Positions 38,121 through 47,000 of a DNA stretch of 64,000 nt are shown here, piece after piece (positions within the stretch are counted from its first letter, which is position 1; each line of letters begins with the position of its first letter). The notes under the pieces were generated by a model. It searched no databases and was not told where the DNA came from. It saw only the letters and a program-made list of their open reading frames with translations. A program made the translations under genes and the position numbers. This DNA comes from Saprospiraceae bacterium (GTDB lineage Bacteria; Bacteroidota; Bacteroidia; Chitinophagales; Saprospiraceae). Location of the stretch: assembly GCA_016709995.1 (NCBI GenBank), contig JADJLQ010000001.1, positions 3,072,001 to 3,136,000 of the forward strand. The letters are read 5' to 3'.

Positions 38121-39376
38121 AAAAAAACATTCTTTTCATAGCCTATTATTACCATCCGGAGATGTTGACGGCCATGCGTAATTATTATTTGAGTCAGATG
38201 CTCTCAGATGCCGGCTTTGAAGTGCATATACTGACCAGGCCTTCTCCGGACTTAGAAAAATTTCGAATGGATAAGCCTATTCATTTTCATACAGTCGATG
38301 CCTGGGATTATAGACGAGTATTAAAATCATTGGGGTTCCCGGATGGCGTGACGAGCAGTGTCATCAGGCCCGGAAAATTAATCGAGTGGGGGTTTAAACT
38401 TTTACTTACTTACCCTTTAAACCTGATCTTTGGTGAAGGCGGTGGGTGGTATTATCGCAAGGCCATTAAAACAGGGCGAACCATTATTGCTAAAAATCAG
38501 ATCAGCATTATCTATTCCTCATATAGACCTATCACAGATCATTTCATCGCATCCAGATTGAAAAAACATCACCCCTCCCTGTATTGGATCGGTGACTTTA
38601 GAGATATATTGTGGTGGACCCGAAGTGACCGGCATTATCAACAAGCCTGGGTCCAAAACCTATTGCTCCAGATGGATCAGATCACTGCCATCACACAAGG
38701 GATAGCTGATTTTTGGGCCTCGATAGTCGGCCGGCCAGTGACGACGGTCTACAATGGCCTGCCGGCGATCCAGGTAGATGATAGCGTTCAAAATAAATAT
38801 GCCGACCGGTTTATAATTAATTATACAGGCAGGATATATACACAGTTTCAAAAAGCAGATTGTTTTTTTACAGCACTTCATGAATTAAAAAATGAATCGT
38901 CGGATTTCTCCAGTGATCTACTGATACATTATGCAGGCATCAATAAATCTACCTGGGATCAGTGGATCAAAACTCATCATATTGATTCCAACAGTATCTC
39001 CGAACATCATCAACCTATCCACGCATCCTGGCAAGCACAAAACCAGGCACAGATCAATCTACTTTTGACCTGGACTACCTCTGATGTCTGGGGGTTTATT
39101 CACGGCAAGTTCAATGAATACGTAGCAGCTGGTCGACCCATCCTCTGTCTTATAGAAGGAGATCGGGATCCTGAACTGGAAGCATTATACCAACCTTTTT
39201 CCAATAGCATCATCGTCTTAAATCAGACAGACCAAATCAAAGCGATCAAAAAATATATCCTGGATATCTATCAATATTGGAAAAAAACAGGCCAAGTCCC
39301 AACCATAGCCAAAGACATAGTAAGCTCTTACGCCTGGGGCATCAAAGGAGAACCTCTGCTTAAGCTTCTGCAATAA
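38117..39376 (+). CDS. Glycosyltransferase-like protein (GT-B), probable non-ATG start
   Basis: GT-B protein of about 419 residues. The first available ATG (38162) would cut off the beta-1 strand, because the upstream codons read KKNILFIAYYYHPE, a standard GT4-type opening. No ATG, GTG or TTG lies upstream in frame. A CTG at 38117 would overlap the previous stop as CTGA, mirroring the ATGA and TTGA junctions of this operon. Further motifs: WIGDFRDILWWTRS, ITAITQGIADFWAS and VYNGLPAIQVDD. The C-terminal WGFIHGKFNEYVAAGRPIL serves as donor-site region. Related in outline to the gene that follows. Confidence 0.68.
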   Translation: MKKNILFIAYYYHPEMLTAMRNYYLSQMLSDAGFEVHILTRPSPDLEKFRMDKPIHFHTVDAWDYRRVLKSLGFPDGVTSSVIRPGKLIEWGFKLLLTYPLNLIFGEGGGWYYRKAIKTGRTIIAKNQISIIYSSYRPITDHFIASRLKKHHPSLYWIGDFRDILWWTRSDRHYQQAWVQNLLLQMDQITAITQGIADFWASIVGRPVTTVYNGLPAIQVDDSVQNKYADRFIINYTGRIYTQFQKADCFFTALHELKNESSDFSSDLLIHYAGINKSTWDQWIKTHHIDSNSISEHHQPIHASWQAQNQAQINLLLTWTTSDVWGFIHGKFNEYVAAGRPILCLIEGDRDPELEALYQPFSNSIIVLNQTDQIKAIKKYILDIYQYWKKTGQVPTIAKDIVSSYAWGIKGEPLLKLLQ

Positions 39377-40657
39377 TTGAAAATCTTAATCGTCACATAT
39401 ACTTATCCTCCTGCCAAAAGTGTCAATGGTTTCAGGCCCCTTTATTTTGCCAGAGCCATGGAGCAATATGGATGGAAGGTAGAGGTGCTGACCCGCCATT
39501 TTACAGGATCAGAATCGTTTGATGAATACAATCAACCTAACCACACTCCTTATAGTTATACCTTAGAATCAGGTGTCATGGTGCACCGAGTCCCGCATCA
39601 CAATAGTTGGTTTGGATATTATAATTGGCCCGGCATGCGATCCCTGGGACTATGGAAATTAATCTATTTCACCCAATTGTTATGTGGCCGCACTACACAG
39701 GAATCGTATAGTAAGTGGATCGGTTATTATCTCAAACATCTATTAAAAAGCACACCATATGATGCTATCCTGGTAGAATCCGGCCCCACCAACCTGGTGA
39801 GGGCAGTAGCCAGGATCGCTTCCACCCTCCGCATCCCTTATATCATAGATTTTAGAGATGCTTATTATCATGAAATGTACCTGAAGGACCCCTCTAAGAT
39901 TGGGTTTTCTAAAAAAATAAAACTTGGGTTGGAAAAATATTACATGCGTAGGCCGATTACCTCTGCTCACTATTGTATCAGCTTATCCTCCACTTTATTA
40001 AACATACTTCAAGTACCGCCAGGCAAACAAAAAGTCATAGTCAATGGATATGATGAAGTTGCCTGGAGTAAATTAAAAAATAATCCTGATGCAGACATAT
40101 TCAGCATTATTATTGCCGGTACTTTGTATGATAGGGAGATTTTAAAAATCTTTCTGGAAGGGCTACAACTATTCCTGAGCAAAGGACTGAAAAAAGTAGA
40201 AGTATTGTTTATAGCACCGGGCCCTCCATCTGTCATCGAGCGCATACGAGAGGCTTTGCCTTTTGATGATGTAAAAATATTACCCGCACGTATCAGTTAT
40301 GAAGCGACCTTAGAGCATATGGCTGCAGCTCAAGTGCTGGCCTATCACGGGTGGAAAGGATATTCCGGCTACCCCAGTGCAAAGATTTATGAGTACATAA
40401 GGAGTGGTAAAAAAATCTGGATTCTGCCCGCAGACGGAGATGTCATAGATGCATTATTGTTGGAGACTCAAACCGGAAAGTCATTTACAGATCCCGGCAT
40501 CGCTGCTCAACAGCTCCATGTATGGTATGATGAATGGGTGATTAAAGGAGAAGTGACCAATACACCGAATTGGGAAATAATTCAAAGGCATTCCAGGCAG
40601 GTACAGAGTGAAAAAATAAATCAAATCGTCTCTGTGATGACACAAGGGTTAAAATGA
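39377..40657 (+). CDS. Glycosyltransferase-like protein (GT-B)
   Basis: An intact 426-residue GT-B transferase starting with TTG immediately after the previous stop. KILIVTYTYPPAKSVNGFRP is the acceptor-side loop, and YIIDFRDAYYHEMYL matches the FRD block of the preceding protein. IIIAGTLYDREILKIFLEGL and the donor-site equivalent GYPSAKIYEYIRSGKKIW are seen. The two proteins appear to be paralogues. ATGA overlap with the flippase gene. Confidence 0.75.
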   Translation: MKILIVTYTYPPAKSVNGFRPLYFARAMEQYGWKVEVLTRHFTGSESFDEYNQPNHTPYSYTLESGVMVHRVPHHNSWFGYYNWPGMRSLGLWKLIYFTQLLCGRTTQESYSKWIGYYLKHLLKSTPYDAILVESGPTNLVRAVARIASTLRIPYIIDFRDAYYHEMYLKDPSKIGFSKKIKLGLEKYYMRRPITSAHYCISLSSTLLNILQVPPGKQKVIVNGYDEVAWSKLKNNPDADIFSIIIAGTLYDREILKIFLEGLQLFLSKGLKKVEVLFIAPGPPSVIERIREALPFDDVKILPARISYEATLEHMAAAQVLAYHGWKGYSGYPSAKIYEYIRSGKKIWILPADGDVIDALLLETQTGKSFTDPGIAAQQLHVWYDEWVIKGEVTNTPNWEIIQRHSRQVQSEKINQIVSVMTQGLK

Positions 40658-41913
40658 AATGGCTACCAGATCATCGGGGTTCCAGATTGTTTAGAGTGGA
40701 ATTGGCTGCAGGTTTAATCGGAGCCTTTATTTCACTATTCCTGGCAAAATCCTGGGGACCAGAATGGCAAGGCCAATGGTCCATACTTAACAATTTTACA
40801 GCTACAGTGGCTATGGTGGTTACTGCCGGGCTGCCATCTGTTCTGATTTCATTGATCAGAAGAAAAAAAATAAATGAGGCATCTATCGCCAAAAGACTTT
40901 TGAACTACTTACTCACAATGGGTATTGTGATTGGGGCCATTTGTTTTATCCTGACATTATGGCCCAGGTACGAATTTCTTATTTCAAAGCTAGCCTATCA
41001 TACAGGTGGCTACCTACTCATGAGTCTCCAGATACTTTTTATCATCGCTATGAATATCCTTGCTGCATGGGCTGATGCTAAAAATAAATTGGCTCATGTA
41101 TCCAGTATTCGATTGATTATAAATATAGCGTTGGGCTTTGCAGTGGTAATATGTTATTTCATTTATCAAAAAGAGATGATCCTGCTGGTTACAGCTGTTT
41201 GGTATGTATTTATTATTCAGTCCGTAGTGATGGCCCTTATCATGCTCCAGATTTTATCCGGCACACCGATTCAAGCTCCGAGTATCAATACACAACATTC
41301 CGTTTGGAGCCTGATAGCCCAATCAGGGTGGATTTATTTGTTGGCCGATTTTTGCCAAAAATTAAATTATCGACTCGATTTATGGTTTTTGTCAGCATAT
41401 CGCACCACAGATCAGGTAGGCATATATAGTGTCGCTGCTTCTATATCCATATTTTTACTTCTTCGTGCCCGCAATGCTCAAAGGACATTGATCAACTCAT
41501 TTTCCATTACAGATGAGCAAGTTAATTACAAACTAATAAAAGACGAGACCAAAACATTGATCAGGGAGTTGGCTGGAATAATTTTACTATTCCTCCTGGC
41601 TGCATCCATTTTATTTTATTTTTTCCTTGGCACTGAATACCGGGCCGGCTACCCAATATTGTATTTGTTGGTAGCAGGCATTTTTTTTGTCTCATTGACT
41701 ATGCCTATCAGTGCATACTTTGTGTATAAAAATATACCGAAATACAATTTATTATCTGCCGCCACTGGTCTCATAATAAATATCGTTTTAAACAGGATGT
41801 TGATACCTACCTGGGGAATCTGGGGTGCCGCCATGGCTTCTCTTATCACTTATTTGGCGATCTCTGTCACCTTATATGGCAGTTATTTAAAACTCATAAA
41901 GTCTCAGGTTTGA
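40654..41913 (+). CDS. wzx: Wzx-like oligosaccharide flippase
   Basis: An intact 419-residue polytopic membrane protein with about twelve hydrophobic segments, resembling the MOP-superfamily flippases that turn undecaprenyl-linked repeat units to the periplasmic face. ELAAGLIGAFISLFLAKSWG, LADFCQKLNYRLDLWFLSAY, DQVGIYSVAASISIF and the C-terminal PTWGIWGAAMASLITYLAIS are typical positions of helix-helix glycines and the Arg/Asp pair. It pairs functionally with the Wzy-like polymerase at 16899. Its end overlaps the next start as TTGA. Confidence 0.82.
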   Translation: MKWLPDHRGSRLFRVELAAGLIGAFISLFLAKSWGPEWQGQWSILNNFTATVAMVVTAGLPSVLISLIRRKKINEASIAKRLLNYLLTMGIVIGAICFILTLWPRYEFLISKLAYHTGGYLLMSLQILFIIAMNILAAWADAKNKLAHVSSIRLIINIALGFAVVICYFIYQKEMILLVTAVWYVFIIQSVVMALIMLQILSGTPIQAPSINTQHSVWSLIAQSGWIYLLADFCQKLNYRLDLWFLSAYRTTDQVGIYSVAASISIFLLLRARNAQRTLINSFSITDEQVNYKLIKDETKTLIRELAGIILLFLLAASILFYFFLGTEYRAGYPILYLLVAGIFFVSLTMPISAYFVYKNIPKYNLLSAATGLIINIVLNRMLIPTWGIWGAAMASLITYLAISVTLYGSYLKLIKSQV

Positions 41914-42797
41914 GTAGCTGGCTGGATAGAATCACGGCGATAAACAGGCAGCTAATCTCTTCATACCGATGTAGACATATTGCGTACCTGATAAACGGAA
42001 TATTAAAAAAAACAGCCTTAGACAAAACAGCACCAGATCAATGGAAACTCATAAAAAACTATGATGGTAATCTTTCGATGTATGTCAATCCAAATGAACA
42101 CATCGGTCGTCGAATCTACTTTGATGGATATTATGAAGGATCTGAATGGAGGGTATTGAAGAAATTAATAACCCCAAGTATGTGCATTATCGACATAGGT
42201 GCCAATATCGGATCCTGGTCCTTACTCTTTTCTAAGCTGGCCCAAGAGGGAACAGTATATGCCATAGAACCATCCACCTGGTTTGAACTTTTAGAAAAAA
42301 ATATTGCTATCAATTCTTTTAAAAATATTAAAACTTTTCAATGTGCTTTTGGCAATGTGGCTCAGGAAGCATGGATCGAAGAACCCCCTCCCGGAAATGA
42401 TAAAAATTACGGAATGAGCAGAATCGCACTGGACAAAAAAAGTTCCGCCAGATCAGTTAGCATATATCGATTGGATGAATTTGTAGAAAAACAAACCATA
42501 AAAAAAATTGATTGGATAAAAATTGATACGGAGGGGATGGAATTGGAAATCTTAAAAGGGGGTGTCGATGTCTTGAAACAATATCAGCCTAACGTTATGC
42601 TCGAAATGAATCCCGTCGCCCTTCATCATTATGAGGCGACCTTTGAGCAATTGGTCCTGTTTTTACAAAACCTCGGTTATATTCATTTTTACCAGGCAGG
42701 TAGAAGAGGCTTGCTGAAACAGCTGAACATACCCGAGATACTCAGCTCTGTGGCATCCTTAAATGTTTTTTGCTCAGTAAGTCCATTAAATACCTGA
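41910..42797 (+). CDS. FkbM-family methyltransferase
   Basis: An intact 295-residue SAM-dependent methyltransferase. CIIDIGANIGSWSLLFSKLA is motif I, YAIEPSTWFELLEKNI motif II and IDWIKIDTEGMELEILKGG the FkbM hallmark; LEMNPVALHHYEATFEQLV follows. TTG start at 41910 overlaps the flippase stop, and the TGA overlaps the next ATG as TGATG. It probably O-methylates a sugar, perhaps the terminal one. Confidence 0.83.
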   Translation: MSSWLDRITAINRQLISSYRCRHIAYLINGILKKTALDKTAPDQWKLIKNYDGNLSMYVNPNEHIGRRIYFDGYYEGSEWRVLKKLITPSMCIIDIGANIGSWSLLFSKLAQEGTVYAIEPSTWFELLEKNIAINSFKNIKTFQCAFGNVAQEAWIEEPPPGNDKNYGMSRIALDKKSSARSVSIYRLDEFVEKQTIKKIDWIKIDTEGMELEILKGGVDVLKQYQPNVMLEMNPVALHHYEATFEQLVLFLQNLGYIHFYQAGRRGLLKQLNIPEILSSVASLNVFCSVSPLNT

Positions 42798-43987
42798 TGG
42801 CGCATATTTACCATATTCCGACCTGGTGGCCAAGTGAACAAAAACCTTTCAATGGCATATTTATATTGAACCTGATAGACGCGCTGGCAGAAGCCAATCC
42901 AAATCATCAACACACCATCGCCATTCATTCTACCAATCTCCAGTGGATATCTCCACGAAATATCATTAAGGACACTATCAACTTCTTTAATAAAGATCAT
43001 GCAGTATTGCGAAACGAAGCCAATATCCATTATAAGGTCATAAAGCGCACTATTGGTATGAACCCTATCACCGGCATAAACTACATTCAATCTTTAACCA
43101 ACAAACATCTCAAGGTAATAGAATCATTACCGTCAAAACCAGATCTTATACATGCGCATGTGAGCTACCCCTCTTTACTTATTGCCCAGGTGATTTCAAA
43201 AAAGTATAATATCCCTTATATTTTGACCGAGCATTCTACGAGGTTTCCTGATAGACGATTTGAAGACTTTGGTTATTCTCACGATCAAATTGCTGAAGCT
43301 TTTATAGCATGTTCAGCTACAATTGCAGTAAGTCAACATTTAGGCAACAAATTTTTATGCTATGGCAAGGTGGCGGACTATATCATCCCAAATTTTATAA
43401 CCTGGCAGAAACCTGTTCTTACACCCAAGGCACCCCCATTCACCTTTCTGATTATTGCTCTATTAAATGACCCTAGAAAAAAAATTGGGTTGGTAATTTA
43501 TGCGCTAAGCCTGGTATTAAAAAATGTTTCTGAAGTGCAGCTAATTATAGCAGGCGAGGGCTCTATGAAAAAAGATTTGATGAAACAAAGTGCGGCATTA
43601 GGATTGAATGATCATATCACCTGGTTTGGCTTGACCGATGAACCTAAAAAAATGAACTTATTAATAAGAAGTCATGCCTTAATCATATCAAGTGAAGAAG
43701 AGACTTTTGGCATCACCGCCATTGAGGCCCATTCCTATGGTCTACCAGTACTAAGTACCCGATGTGGCGGTCCTGAAGAAATCATCCAACCGTTCAATGG
43801 AATACTGGTAGAGAAAAACGATATGAATAAAATGGCAGAAGGTATGATATATATGATCAACCACCTTCAATCGTTTGAAGCCCAACATATTCAATCGGCT
43901 AGTTACGCTATCTATGGAAAGGATAAAATAACCTCTCAATATCTAAAGGTGTACGCAAATATCCTTGACCATTCCAAAACTCACTGA
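42797..43987 (+). CDS. Glycosyltransferase, GT4 family
   Basis: An intact 396-residue GT-B transferase. ATG 42797 is chosen because it overlaps the previous stop and begins AHIYHIPTWWPSEQKPFNGI; an upstream ATG at 42770 would add a tail absent from the usual fold. PDLIHAHVSYPSLLIAQVIS, YILTEHSTRFPD, SATIAVSQHLGNKF and the donor signature SSEEETFGITAIEAHSYGLP are clear. It resembles the gene at 37002. It closes the polysaccharide region; the next gene is convergent. Confidence 0.84.
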   Translation: MAHIYHIPTWWPSEQKPFNGIFILNLIDALAEANPNHQHTIAIHSTNLQWISPRNIIKDTINFFNKDHAVLRNEANIHYKVIKRTIGMNPITGINYIQSLTNKHLKVIESLPSKPDLIHAHVSYPSLLIAQVISKKYNIPYILTEHSTRFPDRRFEDFGYSHDQIAEAFIACSATIAVSQHLGNKFLCYGKVADYIIPNFITWQKPVLTPKAPPFTFLIIALLNDPRKKIGLVIYALSLVLKNVSEVQLIIAGEGSMKKDLMKQSAALGLNDHITWFGLTDEPKKMNLLIRSHALIISSEEETFGITAIEAHSYGLPVLSTRCGGPEEIIQPFNGILVEKNDMNKMAEGMIYMINHLQSFEAQHIQSASYAIYGKDKITSQYLKVYANILDHSKTH

Positions 43988-44037
43988 GTTCAATGAATCA
44001 TTATACCATAGCACAAAGTTGGAATCACATTTCATAC

Positions 44038-47000
44038 TCACCGTAGTATAACGAGTTTACCAATCCCCTTGGTAAAAAATCTCCTCGCATCTTTGCCTTC
44101 GGCATCATTCAATGCTTCAAAAGAGGAGTAAGTTTTCCCATTCAAATCTTTTAGGATCACCCGGTACAAGTAAGTACCATTGGCCAATATATTGCCGTAC
44201 TCATCGTGGCCGTCCCAGTAGCCTTCAGTCAGGTGAGTCCCTTCGCGCAATGGTCCCAGGTCCATTTCAGTGAGCTCGCGCACGACCCGGCCACTGACTG
44301 TCATCACCTGGATTTTGAATACGGTAGGCGCCTCTCCTGTCAAAGTATAGGCAAACCTGCACTGGGTGCTAAAAGGATTGGGATAAGGCAATATGGACGA
44401 AACTGAATTTTCAGTGATCACTTTAAAGCTGATCTCATAAGCTGCCGTGGCAGCAGGATTGCCTGATCTATCTTTTCCTTGCACCCGTAGCGTGTACAAA
44501 CCATTCAGGGTAAACTGTGGATGATATTGCACGGACAATTCGTTTTTGTTGACATCAATAGTATACTCTTTTAATGACACCGGGACGAACTTATCCGTAC
44601 CAGGCAATTTGAGGCTGATGGTCACGGCAGAGGTATCGGTGCCTGTCCAGGCTTTATTATCCTTTAAGTCAATGAGGATCAGAGGTTGTTTAGAGACGAT
44701 TTCATTATTGATGATTTGTGTTCCATCGAAAAATACGGTCACCGTAGGTGGTGTAAGGTCAGTCACTACTACATAATTAATTTGGCCCGCATTATTGCGC
44801 AGGGTTATTTCAGGCAAAGCCGTCAGATTGATAAGGTTGACCAGGATGGATTGATCCCGCACACGGCCTTCTGTAGAGATCTCTTTGGTGAGTGTTTTTT
44901 TTGCTCCTGGAGAAAGCAGTGTATTGTAAGTGGTATCCTTGTGCGATCTGTTTTGCTCGTCGGTGATAGTATAAATCACCATAGACGAATCTATAGGTTG
45001 ATCACCAATATTTTGAATGGTAAATTTTAAACGACTGGGATCGCCCTGATCTATCGAGTCTTTGAAAAATTCAAATTCATCATTAGAAGCGATAGCCAAA
45101 TCAGCCCATCTCTTAAAATGAATGCGCCAATAATCCATATGGATAGATCCTGTACGAAGGCTGTCATTAGCTAACCAATTTAATTTGAGATAAGGGTAAG
45201 TGGAAGCATTTACCTTGGTCAAATCAAAATTAGTTGCTCTGCCACGATACAGAGTATCCAGGTGATCCCCGTTTAGTCCCTGGATGCTTATTTCATTGTC
45301 CTCCTTGTTCCTTCCATCCTGATGTAACCATTCAAATTTTTCCCAGGAGGAGGCAGGACCAATTAGTGGGGATTCGTGCATGCCGGATTGTCTTATCAAG
45401 GGCAGTTCGAAAGCCGATCTGATCTCAAGGCCATTAGAAGAGATGCCTTCGTCTATGATTTTTTTTCCTTTTTGATAAACAAACACATAGGGATAAGAAT
45501 AATTATCGCCTATGAGGTTGCGAATAAGTGTTGCTCCATTTTGTTCAAACACCTGGTATAAATTCTTTCCGAGACTCAAAGAATCCATCGCCCAAAATTC
45601 CGGAAAATAACTAGCCCCGGGTTGAATATGATTGATCACGATGACATACTGACCATCTTGAATTCCTTCGTTCATAAACCTCATGAGATTGCCTCTTTCT
45701 TCAGAAGTGTTTTTGTCCATTGGAAAATAATATCCCGGTGCCGGGATGGAGAATACGTTAGTGGCCCCATCACGACCGCCTACCGGATTACGGACTAAGC
45801 CTACTTTTGGATCCCAAATAGTTAGGATAAACTCTGATTGAAAATTGCCATTATTTCGTGTGTACCTTTCTCCATTGATCAATACTTTAGAATATTCAGA
45901 TGGATCCAGAATACTATTTATACTGGAGGCGACAAAGCTTGTGGGCTGTGTAGCGAGTTGCCACTGATTGGCATCCAAATTAAAATTAAGTGTTTGATTG
46001 GGTTTATTTTCAGCGTACTGATACCCATGAGACTGATTCCAACCAGGACCCTGCCCGGGCAAATAAATAAATGACCTTTGACTCCAAAGGACAGGCCTTC
46101 CTGTTCCAACAGTATCTGCCGCTACCCGCCAATAATAGACTGTACCCGCCTGTGCATTGAAGGTAGGACTCCACGTAATGAGCCCTCCCCTTTGCTTTGT
46201 ATTTATTTTTTGAAGGAAAGCAGAGTTAAATAAAGCCGTGGTGTCCAGCTCAAATATATAGTTGGCGGGATTACCCAGGGCATTGCTGGTGAAGGCTTTT
46301 AAGGTGATCGGTGATGATCCGACGATGCCATAATCCTGAGGATAGGCAGGTGTGACTTCGTTGTTAAATATCCCGACGATAATGCCGGTCGTACCATTGA
46401 TTTTTAATTCATTATTGTTTTCTGCAAAAGGCTGCGGCAATTCATTAAATATATTGTCAGGATCGATTTTGATATTGAGGGTATTATTACCAATCACATT
46501 TTCAGGCATGGGCAGGGCAATAAAAACCTCCTTGTAGGCCTGCTCTAATTTTTCCTGAAAGCGATAAGTAAGTACTTTCCCATCAGGCAAGGTATGACTC
46601 ACTTCGAAGGGGATCACATCACTGTTGTATCGGCCCAGGTTCCAGAGTGTAAAACTAAACCGTAGACTGTCCTGATCTGCCTGCACATTTTGTGGGATGG
46701 TCTTAAAACTTTTTGTGTCTAAAGTATAATCCGGTCCTGTATGATAGTTAAGCTGTATCGCCGGATCTCCTTGAATAGACAACTGCTGAGTAAGTGCCTG
46801 TACGGTAAAAGAACTGGAAGTAGCAAGTTCACGCAAAGCCTGAAAATGCAGACTCGAAATCGTCTGGTTATAATAATCGCTCCCCATATGGCCATACAAC
46901 CTTTTTCCATAATTGCCATAATCCCCATCCGTGCCGATACCTGAGGAGGCAATGTAAACTATATCTCCTTTAGAAGAAAATATAAAGGACTCGCTGAGGC

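Noticed and set aside
42770..42796. Upstream ATG for the GT4 at 42797
   Set aside because: It would overlap the methyltransferase and add a tail before the beta-1 strand; the TGATG overlap start is better.
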